Counted from the stretch's first letter, positions 37,053-46,612 are shown. The stretch is 64,000 bases of DNA from Thiohalocapsa sp. PB-PSB1 (GCA_016745215.1 CP050890.1:4030001-4094000), one strand, 5' to 3'. Notes: a model not told the origin generated them from the sequence alone. Numbers and translations are program-made.

Positions 37053-37212
37053 GGCGATTTCTGTGGAGAAATAGACCACCTGCTAGCTTGTCTTCTCGTT
37101 CGGCATCGGCATTGCGGCAACCCACATATGGAGCGACTACGGGCAGGTTGTCGCTGCGCCAAGGCGAACGAGAATCCGGCGCCAGTTGGTCTATTTCTCT
37201 CCGGCAATCGCC
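37053..37212. mobile_element. MITE-like element, family 2, copy C (160 bp)
   Basis: Begins GGCGATTTCTGTGGAGAAAT and ends GGTCTATTTCTCTCCGGCAA then TCGCC, with TTA duplicated on both sides (37050-37052 and 37213-37215). The terminal repeats pair over about 27 bp, better than in the other copies, so this may be the youngest. Confidence 0.8.
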
Positions 37213-37404
37213 TTATTTGCCCTTCAGTCATGGTAGCGCCAAGATCAATCCTAGTTCGATTCCTCGCCCTGGATGCCGGTTGGCTTGCCGCAGATCGATA
37301 CGCGCAGCTTGCATCCTTCGACACCATCGATCGACAATGATATCCGATGCTACGGCACCGCCTTCGCCCTTCCGTCTGATCCTTTGAGCACCTACCCGCC
37401 GAAC

Positions 37405-38319
37405 ATGACGCATGAAATCGAAAATGGCACGATCGCCGAGGTCGACGGCCAAACTCGCGTCTTTTACTACGGCTACTGGATCAAATTCTATGAGCCGCCG
37501 CCGGAGACACTGGAGTCGAAAAAGGCCCTGATCGAGGCGCTGACCCGGCGGCTTTTCAATCATGTAGAACATGGTATCAACATCCCGGGCGTTCGCCTGG
37601 CCGAGGCGCGCGCCGCTTATGAGAAGGAGAACGACCCGGAGCGCAAGCGGGTCAATGGCGCCATGCTTGCCGGAGCCTTGTTCAACCGCGCGGCCACCAT
37701 TTTTACCAAATTGGTGGAACTTCAAGCCGATGGGGTCGAGGTGGAACCGGACGACGCTTTGATGCGGGAATGCGGGGACTATCTGCTGGAAGCATTAGAA
37801 TTAGGTCACATGGTCCGCCACCGCGGCGGCGATGAGGGCATCGACGAACTCTGGGGTGAACCGTTCAAGGCATTCAGCCAGCCGATCGCCGCCTTCTATA
37901 ACAGCCGCTACATCAAAATTTCGCAGGCCATGCGCGATATTGATCGGATCACCGCTACATTGGCGACCACCTTCGAAGGCAGTTCCCAAGTGCCAAACGT
38001 TGGTCCGCTGCTGGCCGAGTTTGCCGAAACAGCCAAGCGTAAAAGCGAAATCCTGCGCACCGATCCAGTCATTTTCACGGTCTGGCCGGCGTTTGTCGTT
38101 GCCCGTGACCGTTTGCGCAATATTCGACCGCAATTGCCCTCGGCGCCGTCACTGGTGGAAATCCAGCAGGCCCGAGAAGCGAATCGCATCCTCAAGGTGG
38201 GTACGGCGCTGGTCACACACATCGTGCGCGCACGCACGGCAATGCCCAAAAGCGCGCGTGACCTGATCGACCAATGTGATCGCTTTCGGCGCGCTTACCT
38301 CGACCCCAAAAAGCCGTAA
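37405..38319 (+). CDS. Protein of unknown function
   Basis: 304 residues from ATG 37405. The longer frame from 37273 adds unstructured sequence. The protein is soluble, mostly helical by composition, and begins MTHEIENGTIAEVDGQTRVF. No motif is recognised. It precedes the ATP-grasp and isoaspartyl peptidase genes on the same strand by 250 bases, so a link is possible but unproven. Confidence 0.65.
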   Translation: MTHEIENGTIAEVDGQTRVFYYGYWIKFYEPPPETLESKKALIEALTRRLFNHVEHGINIPGVRLAEARAAYEKENDPERKRVNGAMLAGALFNRAATIFTKLVELQADGVEVEPDDALMRECGDYLLEALELGHMVRHRGGDEGIDELWGEPFKAFSQPIAAFYNSRYIKISQAMRDIDRITATLATTFEGSSQVPNVGPLLAEFAETAKRKSEILRTDPVIFTVWPAFVVARDRLRNIRPQLPSAPSLVEIQQAREANRILKVGTALVTHIVRARTAMPKSARDLIDQCDRFRRAYLDPKKP

Positions 38320-38569
38320 ACGTGCAACAGCTTTGACGGAGATGCCACTCACGACTGAAGTTCGCCATGCCCAAAGCAATCTGGGTCATCTGGTCGAATC
38401 ATCCGCCGCGCTCCGAATCGGTGCGGACAGCCTCGACCCTGCACTATCGAAGTGCAGGCCGCCGTTAATCGAGTACGCCATCAAGCCCGACAATACTGGC
38501 GCTTATTTTGCTTGCTCAATTCCGTTCAAGCCAAGCCAAGGCAAAACAATTGATGCATAGGGTCTTCAA
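38320..38569. other. Intergenic, no clear gene
   Basis: A frame at 38276-38560 is open but overlaps the previous gene and lacks a ribosome site. No repeat or hairpin stands out. Confidence 0.3.
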
Positions 38570-39679
38570 ATGCGCGCAAAGCCATTCGCCGATGCTTCCG
38601 TGCGGCAAATCTACAATCACGACATCATGAGTTGCACGGCAGAAGGAGTTACCGGCAACCATCTGTATTCTGGTCGCGTATTAGGAGCAACCGAGCCCGG
38701 CGACGTGATTCAGATCCATCCGGAACTGCGCTCGCAATGGTCCGCGATCCGCGCGCATTATGATCGGATTGGTCTCTCCTACACCGATGAGGTGATTTGG
38801 ACTACTGAGTATCAGGCTTTAGCGGATCACCCCGACCATGAAGTTTCGGTATTTTTCTTTGGTCCGGACGAGCACCAAGCGCGACCGGACGATGCCTGGT
38901 TCCAGATCGTCGACACCATCAATTCCAAAAATTCGTTTATGGACATGGCCAATCGACTCGGCGTCCCCGTGCCGCTGACGCGTCCATTCGCGGCGGTCGG
39001 CGACATTAGCGAGAATGACATCGAGGCAGCACCCTACCCTTGCTATCTCAAGGCTGCGGTGTCGGTTTCCGGCGTCGGCATTTATCGCTGCGGCGATCCT
39101 ACTGAACTGCATCAAGCCATCGCGCGTTTCGATCCGACCACACCGGTACAGATCCAACAAGAGGTCGTCGCCGAGACGTTCTTGAACATGCAATATGCAA
39201 ACATCAATGATGATCTGCGGCGGATTGCTGTCACAGAACAGGTATTGGACGGCTTCGTCCATCAGGGCAACCGCTACCCGGCACGCTGTGAACCCTGGGA
39301 AGTGGTCGAGCCAATGGCAGCATGGATGCACCAGGAGGGCATGCGCGGCGTATTCGCATTCGACGTGGCTGTGGTCGACGATGGCGTCGAGACAAAGTAT
39401 CTTGCCATCGAATGCAATCCCCGCTTCAATGGTGCGACCTATCCCACTGCCGTAGCGCAAAAGCTCGGCATTGCTCAATGGCTGGCAATTGCGCTTCACA
39501 CCCAGCATCAATCATTGGATGGGATCGATCTCAGTGGTATTGAGTACAATCCGGATACTGGTCAGGGTGTGGTGTTGGTCAACTGGGGACCCATCCTGGT
39601 GGGCAAGATCCTGGTGTTGATTGCTGGTGACCTCGAAAGCCAGCAGCGGTTAGTCGAGATCCTCGAGCAACGACTCTGA
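38570..39679 (+). CDS. ATP-grasp ligase
   Basis: 369 residues. The ATP-grasp fold is shown by YPCYLKAAVSVSGVGIYRCG (phosphate-binding lysine and glycine loop), VQIQQEVVAETFLNMQY and the metal-binding IECNPRFNGATYP. Such enzymes activate a carboxylate as acyl phosphate and form an amide or ester bond. It lacks biotin-carboxylase or D-Ala-ligase extras. It is followed 50 bases later by an isoaspartyl peptidase gene, which suggests that one makes and the other breaks an amide or isopeptide. The substrate is unknown. Confidence 0.8.
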   Translation: MRAKPFADASVRQIYNHDIMSCTAEGVTGNHLYSGRVLGATEPGDVIQIHPELRSQWSAIRAHYDRIGLSYTDEVIWTTEYQALADHPDHEVSVFFFGPDEHQARPDDAWFQIVDTINSKNSFMDMANRLGVPVPLTRPFAAVGDISENDIEAAPYPCYLKAAVSVSGVGIYRCGDPTELHQAIARFDPTTPVQIQQEVVAETFLNMQYANINDDLRRIAVTEQVLDGFVHQGNRYPARCEPWEVVEPMAAWMHQEGMRGVFAFDVAVVDDGVETKYLAIECNPRFNGATYPTAVAQKLGIAQWLAIALHTQHQSLDGIDLSGIEYNPDTGQGVVLVNWGPILVGKILVLIAGDLESQQRLVEILEQRL

Positions 39680-39729
39680 AACTTAGCCTGCACCCACCAA
39701 CCCCAGACTCATCGACCGATATTCTCAAC

Positions 39730-40656
39730 ATGCAAGATCAATTTTCAATCATGGTCCATGGTGGTGCCGGAGCGCTTGGCAACATCAAGGATGAACGCGT
39801 TGCGGTTCGCTATCTGGAAAGCATACGCGTGGTTCTGGAGCATGGTCGCGAGGTGCTTGGCCAAGGCGCCACCGCGGTGGAGGCAGTTGAGGCTTGCGCA
39901 TCTTTGCTCGAAGATGATCCGTTGTTCAATGCCGGCTGCGGCTCGGTACTGAACGAAAACGGCAAAGTCGAAATGGATGCCGGTATCATGGATGGCCGCG
40001 ATCTTGCTGCCGGCGCGGTGGCGGCCATCGGCAATATTGCCAATCCGGTGCAGCTCGCCCGTTTGATCATGGATGGCAGCGAGCATGTGCTGCTCATTGG
40101 GGAGGGTGCCCTGCATTTCGCGGCACATTGCGGGGTCAAGTTGACCCCGGACCATTATTTCTTCACGCCCGACCGCATAGAGCAACTTGAAAATGCGCGT
40201 CTGCATGGTCGCATCATGCTGGATCACGACAGCGAAGGCGACGAGCAAAAATACGGCACCATCGGCGCCGTGGCATGGGACCGCCAAGGCAACCTGGCCG
40301 CAGCTACCTCAACCGGAGGCATCGTCAACAAGCGCATGGGCCGCATCGGCGATTCACCCATCGTCGGCGCTGGCGTCTATGCCGACAATGCCACCTGCGC
40401 CGTATCCGCCACTGGATATGGGGAGGAATTCATGCGGACCGTGTTTGCCAAAACCATTGCCGACAGCATCGAATTCCGTGAATTGGATGCATGCCAAGCG
40501 GTCGATTTTGGCATCGATTACCTGCGGCGCAAGGTCAACGGCCGCGGCGGCGTCATCTGCATCGATCGCCTGGGCCGTTGTGCCAGCGGCCTGACCACGC
40601 CGAAAATGATCCACGGCTGGATCGAGCACGGTGGCGAGACCTACTGCCGTTTTTGA
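39730..40656 (+). CDS. Isoaspartyl peptidase / type III L-asparaginase
   Basis: 308 residues, an Ntn-hydrolase made as one chain and self-cleaved. The N-terminal half has IMVHGGAGAL and FNAGCGSVLNENGKVEMDAG. Autocleavage is expected before the threonine of KYGTIGAVAWDRQGNLAAAT, with the following TSTGGIVNKRMGRIGDSPI. The family hydrolyses beta-aspartyl peptides and is also used to degrade cyanophycin dipeptides. The neighbouring ATP-grasp gene suggests a dedicated pathway. It converges on acr3 with only 7 bases between stops. Confidence 0.92.
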   Translation: MQDQFSIMVHGGAGALGNIKDERVAVRYLESIRVVLEHGREVLGQGATAVEAVEACASLLEDDPLFNAGCGSVLNENGKVEMDAGIMDGRDLAAGAVAAIGNIANPVQLARLIMDGSEHVLLIGEGALHFAAHCGVKLTPDHYFFTPDRIEQLENARLHGRIMLDHDSEGDEQKYGTIGAVAWDRQGNLAAATSTGGIVNKRMGRIGDSPIVGAGVYADNATCAVSATGYGEEFMRTVFAKTIADSIEFRELDACQAVDFGIDYLRRKVNGRGGVICIDRLGRCASGLTTPKMIHGWIEHGGETYCRF

Positions 40657-40663
40657 CGACGAT

Positions 40664-41749
40664 TCAGGAACGCGATATCGATAAACCCGCGTCATACCAG
40701 CCTCGGGTCTGGTTCACGACCCTCACCACCAACAGCATCACCGGCACCTCGATCAGCACGCCAACAACGGTTGCCAGCGCTGCGCCGGACTCGAATCCGA
40801 ACAGTGAAATGGCCGCTGCGACCGCCAACTCGAAGAAATTGGAGGCGCCGATCAAGGCCGAGGGACAGGCGACCTCATGCTTCTCACCGACAGTGCGGTT
40901 GAGCCAATAAGCCAGGGCTGAATTGAAAAAGACCTGGATAAGGATGGGCACGGCCAGTAATAGAATGATCAGCGGCTGCTTCAGGATCGCCTTGCCCTGA
41001 AAGGCAAACAGCAGAATCAGAGTGACAAGCAGCGCCAGCATGGATGCACGCCCCAGCATATCGAGGGTGGCTTCGAAGCGTTGCTGGCCCTGCTTCAGCA
41101 GTCGCTTCCGCCAGACCTGGGCAATCATCACCGGGATGATGATATAGAGCACCACCGAGGCGAGCAGCGTGTTCCAAGGCACCACGATGGAGGACAGCCC
41201 CAGCAGTAGCCCGACGATGGGCGCAAAGGCAAATACCATGATGGTATCGTTGAGCGCCACCTGGCTCAGGGTGAAGTAGGGATCGCCGCCTGTCAGTCGG
41301 CTCCAGACGAAGACCATGGCGGTACATGGCGCGGCAGCGAGCAGGATGAGCCCAGCCACGTAGGAATCCAGTTGCTCCGCTGGCAACCATTGGGAAAAAA
41401 GCCCGCGGATAAAGATCCAGGCCAGCAGCGCCATGGAGAAAGGTTTGACCGCCCAGTTGACAAAGAGGGTGACGCCGATGCCCTTCCAATGGGATTTCAC
41501 TTGGTGCAGGGCACCGAAGTCGATTTTCATCAGCATTGGGATGATCATGACCCAGATGAGCAGCCCCACCGGGATATTGACCTGGGCGATCTCCAGCTGC
41601 CCCAAGAATTGAAAGGGTCCAGGAATCCACTGTCCGAGCCCGATACCGACCAAGATGCAGAGCGCAACCCAAAGGGTTAGCCAACGCTCGAAAATACTCA
41701 GGGGCGCTCCGCTGGCCTGTTTGATGGAAACCTCGCATTGAACGGACAT
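40664..41749 (-). CDS. acr3: Arsenite efflux permease ACR3
   Basis: 361 residues with ten helices. ACR3 exports arsenite. The conserved cysteine is in LILLAAAPCTAMVFVWSRLT and the conserved glutamate in ALIGASNFFELAVAAAISLF. Length is normal. It follows arsC with a 3-base gap and is the last gene of the ars operon. Confidence 0.95.
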   Translation of the reverse strand: MSVQCEVSIKQASGAPLSIFERWLTLWVALCILVGIGLGQWIPGPFQFLGQLEIAQVNIPVGLLIWVMIIPMLMKIDFGALHQVKSHWKGIGVTLFVNWAVKPFSMALLAWIFIRGLFSQWLPAEQLDSYVAGLILLAAAPCTAMVFVWSRLTGGDPYFTLSQVALNDTIMVFAFAPIVGLLLGLSSIVVPWNTLLASVVLYIIIPVMIAQVWRKRLLKQGQQRFEATLDMLGRASMLALLVTLILLFAFQGKAILKQPLIILLLAVPILIQVFFNSALAYWLNRTVGEKHEVACPSALIGASNFFELAVAAAISLFGFESGAALATVVGVLIEVPVMLLVVRVVNQTRGWYDAGLSISRS

Positions 41750-41752
41750 GGC

Positions 41753-42187
41753 CTACTTCGAAAAGCCGGATCCGAGTGCCAGAGCCTCGACTACGGCCGG
41801 CACCAGGCGTGCGCGTATCTCGTCACGCACGCGCAGGAAGGATTCCAGCGGCTCGCCATGCGGATCATGGAAGGGCATATGGATCTGAGGCACTGGACGC
41901 GGAAAGACCGGACAAGCCTCCTTGGCATTGTCACAGACCGTGACCACCAGATCGATCGTCTGCTTGAGTACGGCATCGATATCTTTTGGAGTCAGACCTT
42001 CTGTGGGCAGGCCAGCGTCGGTTAACGCGGCGATGGCGCCATCCGCGACTCTGGGCTGTGGCTGAGTCCCAGCGGACAGGGCGCGAACCTGGCCCGCCAG
42101 ATCCTGGTTGAGTAATACCTCGGCCATCTGCGAACGACAAGAATTGCCGGTGCAGAGGACCAGAACGGTCTTGGGTTCGATTGTCAT
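41753..42187 (-). CDS. arsC: Arsenate reductase, thioredoxin/LMW-phosphatase type
   Basis: 144 residues from ATG 42187. A TTG at 42217 would add ten residues without family similarity. The phosphatase-type P-loop VLCTGNSCRSQMAE carries the nucleophilic cysteine, with further cysteines in VVTVCDNAKEACPVFP for disulfide relay. It reduces arsenate to arsenite for export by ACR3. Its promoter would normally be controlled by the adjacent arsR, which is broken here. Confidence 0.93.
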   Translation of the reverse strand: MTIEPKTVLVLCTGNSCRSQMAEVLLNQDLAGQVRALSAGTQPQPRVADGAIAALTDAGLPTEGLTPKDIDAVLKQTIDLVVTVCDNAKEACPVFPRPVPQIHMPFHDPHGEPLESFLRVRDEIRARLVPAVVEALALGSGFSK

Positions 42188-42250
42188 TAAGGGCTTCGGA
42201 TGTATTGAGACTTGCAAGCTGTATCCAGGTTCTGCTCCAAGTCGAGGGCA

Positions 42251-42454
42251 TTATGCGCGGACGAGGATTGATCTCGCCGCTCCGGATGTATCTGCACAGC
42301 GTTGAACTGACGATCGGCCGGGCATCCTAGCCAGGGCCTGTGCATCATCCTCGAATGGGGACTGTTCACGCAGACCAATGGCTGTTTCCTTCAGCACGCG
42401 CTGTGCCCAGTCAGGTAAATTGGACGGATGCGATAGTAGACCCAGTGCCCCTCG
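42251..42454 (-). pseudogene. arsR: arsR, 3' part (interrupted by IS1182 and frameshifted)
   Basis: Downstream of the IS, minus-strand codons read GHWVYYRIRP, and then one base is missing before NLPDWAQRVLKETAIGLREQ, so the C-terminus lies in another frame. Joined across the CTCG target duplication, the two halves give DRHEGHWVYYRI, the usual end of the ArsR winged helix. The gene therefore has both an insertion and a frameshift. Loss of the repressor could leave arsC-acr3 constitutive or driven by the IS. Confidence 0.75.
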
Positions 42455-44329
42455 GAGGCTGTCCGAAAACGGAGCGAACGGGTACAATCGCCATCCCTCC
42501 CGGACAGGTGGGCGTTTAGCGCTCTGCCAAGATCGCAGAGTGGAGCGGCGCACAACGATTATTGCCCTGTGCCAAGGCAAACGGGGCGCTCGGATACTCC
42601 GTTTCCCATTCCGTGCACGGCTGATATGAATTGATAACTAGGGTGATCATGAGCAAGCAGACCATCCCATTCAAAAAAAGCCCGATCGAACATGATCCGG
42701 ACATCTTGTCCCCGAGCAATCTATTCGATCTGCTCCCGAAGGATCATGACTGCTATATCTATAAAGAGATCTTACAGCAACTCGACACGACCGAGGTCGA
42801 ACGCAAGTACAGTCCTGAAGGACAGCATGCTTACCATCCGAAACTGCTTGTCTCCATCCTGATCTATGCGTATAGCCACGGAGTATTCAGCGCTCGGGAG
42901 ATTGAAAGACGCTGCGGCCAAGACCTCGCCTTCATGTATATCTGCGAGATGCATTGCCCGAATTTTCGCGTATTAAGCGATTTCAGGAAAGACAATTCGG
43001 AGTTTTTTCATGATTGTTTCAAACAAACGGTGCGATTGGCGATCGAGCTGAAGCTCGCCTCGTTGGGGCATATCAGTCTCGACGGTTCGAAATTCAAAGC
43101 GAACAGCTCCAAACACAAGGCGATGAGCTACAAACGTTTGAAAGAGAAAGAAGCGGAGTTGACGGCGGAGATCGAGGAGCTGGTCGAGCAGGCGGCACGG
43201 TGCGATCGAGAAGAAGACGCAGCTTACCAGGAACGAACCGGCTACGAGATACCTGAGGACTTAAAACATAAGGAAAAAAGACTGGAGACTGTCCAAGCGG
43301 CCAAGCAAGCGCTGGAGGAACGCGAGGAAGCGCTGAATCCCGGCAAGACGATCGAAGAGAAAAAACAAATCAGCTTTGCCGACAAAGACGCCAGGATCAT
43401 GGGCAAGCAAGGCAACTTCGACTACCGTTACAACGCTCAGATCAGTGTGGACAGCGACCATCAAATCATCGTCGGGCAACACCTGAGCCAACATGCCAAC
43501 GATAAACAGGAAGTTGCGCCGGCATTGGAAAACGTCCGAGCTGCCACGGACGGACGGTTGCCGGAGAAAATGAGCGCCGATAACGGCTATCTATCGGGAG
43601 ACAACCTCGAGGCATTGGAAGACAGTGGAGTGGATTGTTACATCGCGACGAGTAAAGGTGAAAAAAAGGACGAAACGCCACTGGACGAATCAGCGCGAAA
43701 GCTGTTGAAAGCCGATTTCGAATACGATCCGAAGGAAGACTGTTTCACTTGCCCGGGCGGACAAATCTTGGTTGTGGTAGGAGAAACGAAAAACGGAGAA
43801 AAAACCTACCAAGGTCGCGCTGAAACCTGTGCCGCCTGCCCATACCGATCCCGTTGCTGTCAATCGAAAAAGGGAGAAGCCCGTACGATCAACACGGACG
43901 ACAAAGAACCTCTACGCCAACGAATGAATGCCAAAATGGAACAACAGGAAGCCAAGGACGTTTATAAAAAACGCAAGAGCATCGTCGAACCGGTTTTCGG
44001 TCAGATAAAGAATACGGGTTTTCGCGGTTTCGGTGTGCGCGGGAAAGAAAAAGCGGCCGGGGAATTCTCGCTGGTTTGCGCGGCGCATAACATCAAGAAA
44101 ATCAGCAAGGCGATCATCAAGGGGTTTGTGCGCCCGGAATCAGGGAAACTGGTTGCGAATCCGATCTGATGGACGATCATTTTGCTTGAAGAGACGAAAA
44201 ACGAGGAATATCGACCATGATATTACTCAAATACCAACCGCCAACGGATGACTGACAAGATATCGATTCTTTTACCCTGAATTGGGTAGGTGTTTAAGTC
44301 GGCTGTAGAACCTATTCTCGGACAGCCTC
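42455..44329 (+). mobile_element. IS1182-family insertion sequence, complete
   Basis: 1875 bp. Terminal inverted repeats begin GAGGCTGTCCGAAAAC and end TTCTCGGACAGCCTC. The 4-bp target CTCG is duplicated at 42451-42454 and 44330-44333. It encodes one transposase and has split arsR. A 99-bp internally deleted relative with the same ends lies at 51853-51951. Confidence 0.92.
42649..44169 (+). CDS. IS1182-family transposase
   Basis: 506 residues from ATG 42649 (AGGGTG upstream). The N-terminal DUF772-type domain (YHPKLLVSILIYAYSHGVFS) is followed by the DDE catalytic core: Asp in HISLDGSKFKAN, Asp in KMSADNGYLSGDN and Glu in RKSIVEPVFGQIKNTGFRGF. A coiled coil (~170-250) is inserted, and a cysteine cluster ETCAACPYRSRCCQ precedes the last motif. 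The frame is intact. Confidence 0.94.
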   Translation: MSKQTIPFKKSPIEHDPDILSPSNLFDLLPKDHDCYIYKEILQQLDTTEVERKYSPEGQHAYHPKLLVSILIYAYSHGVFSAREIERRCGQDLAFMYICEMHCPNFRVLSDFRKDNSEFFHDCFKQTVRLAIELKLASLGHISLDGSKFKANSSKHKAMSYKRLKEKEAELTAEIEELVEQAARCDREEDAAYQERTGYEIPEDLKHKEKRLETVQAAKQALEEREEALNPGKTIEEKKQISFADKDARIMGKQGNFDYRYNAQISVDSDHQIIVGQHLSQHANDKQEVAPALENVRAATDGRLPEKMSADNGYLSGDNLEALEDSGVDCYIATSKGEKKDETPLDESARKLLKADFEYDPKEDCFTCPGGQILVVVGETKNGEKTYQGRAETCAACPYRSRCCQSKKGEARTINTDDKEPLRQRMNAKMEQQEAKDVYKKRKSIVEPVFGQIKNTGFRGFGVRGKEKAAGEFSLVCAAHNIKKISKAIIKGFVRPESGKLVANPI

Positions 44330-44515
44330 CTCGTGCCGGTCCGAGACCAGTCTCAATTCCCGTAGATGGGCGAGATGGCGCGAAATATGCGGCTGAGACG
44401 CCCCGATCGCGTGGGTCATTTCACATACGCACAATTCCTGATGCTCCAGCAGCAGCATCAAATAACGCAGGTGGGTTTCGTTTGCCAAAGCGGCAAAAAA
44501 TCGGTTGGATCAATA
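44330..44515 (-). pseudogene. arsR: arsR, 5' part (DNA-binding domain, no start)
   Basis: The frame RFFAALANETHLRYLMLLLE, then CEMTHAIGASQPHISRHLAH and LRELRLVSDRHE, is the winged-helix domain of ArsR repressors, including the CVCEM metal-binding cysteines. It ends at the IS1182 target site. Upstream a TGA lies in frame only four codons before RFF and no ATG is available, so the true start is also damaged. Confidence 0.8.
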
Positions 44516-44585
44516 TTTAGCTTACATTCCATACCTTTAAAATCAATGAGTTAAACTCCGCTCTAGCTGTTCGATAAGCTGTATC

Positions 44586-44686
44586 TTATTGATTTTTATT
44601 TGATAACGGCTTGAAGCCATTTGTCTTCGCACGTAACATATTGATTTTGTTTTGAGAATATGTAATTACGAAATTGCGATCAATTA
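44586..44686. repeat. Dispersed repeat, family 3, copy B
   Basis: Relative of 35419-35517, bounded by TTATTGAT and ATCAATTA and followed in both copies by gcgcgaaatgtagg-like sequence. It lies 50 bp from the family 1 element, so this gap has collected several repeats. Confidence 0.6.
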
Positions 44687-44735
44687 GGCGCGAAATGTAG
44701 GAAATACGGTTTCAAGTTCGATGGCGCGCATCGGA

Positions 44736-44863
44736 TGCCTTGTTCACAACGCCGACTAACTGACGAGAGGGTGCTGGTAGCTTTTCCGTAAAAGTTTGGT
44801 TTTAGATTTAAATAAGGGCGTTCGAGGCTAGCCCAAGCATCGGCCGAGCTTATGAACAAGGCC
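44736..44863. mobile_element. MITE-like element, family 1, copy B (128 bp)
   Basis: Ends TGCCTTGTTC and GAACAAGGCC. The 9-bp direct repeat CGCATCGGA flanks it exactly (44727-44735 and 44864-44872). Sequence is similar throughout to 6387-6518, including ttggtttttaaattt / ttggttttagattt and cggccgagcttatgaacaag. Confidence 0.8.
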
Positions 44864-44872
44864 CGCATCGGA

Positions 44873-45275
44873 TCCTCCTCGGGCAATGTTGAAACTAGGC
44901 GCAACCCTGAGGTATCCCCACAAACCGGCCCTGGCATTTGGACGGTTTTCCCGTGGTCGATCCTCGTCGTGCAGCCGGTGCGTCACCCGCAACCGGGCTC
45001 CTACAAGCCGACGGGGACGGCCGACGTAGGAGCCCGCTTGCGGGCGACTAGGCTGACGGCCCCGGCATGTCGGACGCAAGGCACAGGGTTTTGCCGACAG
45101 GGCAGTATAAGACGTTGTTACAGCAGTGGATTATCTGGGGACACCTCAGGGCGCAACCTGGTTCGGTGTCACCCGTTGGGGCTAATAGCGTACGTGCTTC
45201 CAGCACTCCCGGCCAGGAGTCGGCTTGCGCTTTGGAAGCCGCGCTGCTTGCGCTAGCGGCTTGCCCTCGAACAGC
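44873..45275. other. Intergenic with REP-like palindromes
   Basis: Contains no gene. Two inverted copies of a REP-like sequence lie at 44979-45050. A looser inverted pair is made by 44893-44924 (aggcgcaaccctgaggtatc) and 45135-45160 (gacacctcagggcgcaacct), which may be the ends of another small element. Confidence 0.45.
44979..45050. repeat. Inverted pair of REP-like sequences
   Basis: gtcacccgcaaccgggctcc (44978 on) and ggagcccgcttgcgggcgac (ending 45050) are inverted copies of a GTAGGAGCCCG-type repetitive extragenic palindrome, separated by about 20 bp as in BIMEs. Such sequences are normally spread by RAYT transposases. A Y1 transposase lies at 57203 but has unrelated ends. Confidence 0.6.
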
Positions 45276-46427
45276 TCAGGCTCCGAGCCAACCCGCCAGC
45301 GCGATGCCGATGAAGTTGGCAATCGCATAACCGAAGGTGCCACATAGGATCAGCGGCACCACCAGAGGGTGCCAGCCCTTGGTCAGGGCCATGGCGGCGG
45401 CTGTCGTCGGGCCGCCGCAGTTGGCATTCGAGGCGGCGGCGATCTCACGCAGATCAAGCCGCAGCAGCCAGCCGGCGACCAGCAGGAACAGCAGATGGAT
45501 CAGGATCAGCACGGCAAGGAAAGCGACCACGACGGGACCGATGCGCAGCACCGCCGGCACGCTGGCGGCAGCGCCGATCATGACGAAGAATAGCTGCATC
45601 AGACCCAAGCCGATGGGTTGCAGTCCGCGGATGGCCTGCAGCGGCTGGCTTGCCAGGGTGGCCGTTGCCACTGCGAGTGCCGTGGTCCAGAGGATCGCTG
45701 CGCCGGCAAACGGGGTCAGCTGGGCAAGCTTCTGGCCGAGCAGGCAGATCAGCGCACCCAGCCCCAGGGTTGCGAGCAGGTCGACGGGACGCAATGCGCC
45801 GCTCGGTTCAACGCAGGCATCCACCGGTGCAGGCTCGGCATCCGCACCAGCCACAGAACGCCCTGCGAACCAGCGTTGCAACAACGGAATCTCTGGCAAT
45901 GAAAATAGCAAGACAAAGTAGCCGGCCATGACCAGGTTGTCCGCGGCCATGGCGCCGGCCTGCAGGTCGGGAAAGGCATCCATGCCGAGTGCCCTGGATG
46001 TGGCGAGGAAATTGATCGAGCCGCCGATGTAGCTGGCAGCGAATATTCCGCTTAACTCCGCGGCATGCGGGAACGAACGAAACAGCGCAAAGGCGACCAG
46101 CGCTCCGATCAATGTGCCGATGCCACCCAGCAGAAAGGCCAGCAACAGCCGGCCGGTCTCGCGGAAGATGCGCCGCAGATCCGCGTGCAGCAGCAGCAGG
46201 ACCAGTCCGAACGGCAAGGCCTGGCTCCAGATGAAATCATAAATTGGTGAGGCGAACGGCAGCAATCCCAGATTCGAGCAGAGCATCCCGCCGAGGATAC
46301 CCATGACCACACCGGAGATGCGCCGGCCGATGCCGCGCCCCTCCAACCACAGGGCCAGCCCACCCACCAGGGCAAGCACGGCGACGATGCCGAAGACCGA
46401 GTCGGCGGGGATCAGCGAGGTGGACAT
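45276..46427 (-). CDS. DUF819 family membrane protein
   Basis: 383 residues, about eleven helices, YjcL/DUF819-like. Family signatures are FAASYIGGSINFLATSRALG and AASNANCGGPTTAAAMALTK. Probably a transporter, substrate unknown. It follows cobS by 185 bases on the same strand. Confidence 0.85.
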   Translation of the reverse strand: MSTSLIPADSVFGIVAVLALVGGLALWLEGRGIGRRISGVVMGILGGMLCSNLGLLPFASPIYDFIWSQALPFGLVLLLLHADLRRIFRETGRLLLAFLLGGIGTLIGALVAFALFRSFPHAAELSGIFAASYIGGSINFLATSRALGMDAFPDLQAGAMAADNLVMAGYFVLLFSLPEIPLLQRWFAGRSVAGADAEPAPVDACVEPSGALRPVDLLATLGLGALICLLGQKLAQLTPFAGAAILWTTALAVATATLASQPLQAIRGLQPIGLGLMQLFFVMIGAAASVPAVLRIGPVVVAFLAVLILIHLLFLLVAGWLLRLDLREIAAASNANCGGPTTAAAMALTKGWHPLVVPLILCGTFGYAIANFIGIALAGWLGA

Positions 46428-46612
46428 CAGCGAGCTTTCACTTGCGAAAACTGGGGCTAGTGAGTTGAGATCAGGCTTGGAACCTTCTGTTCTCGATGGT
46501 GCTTTGCGGAAAGATTGCGTTGGCCATCGAGAGAGTCAATCCCAGGCCAGTGTTGTTGCCGCGCGCGCCATGGCTTGGACTTTCTGCTCTACCGAACCGG
46601 CCATGCAGCCGA

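Noticed and set aside
46429..46612. 27-codon frame overlapping the cobS stop (TGATG)
   Set aside because: Too short, with no homology that I recognise. Likely chance coupling.
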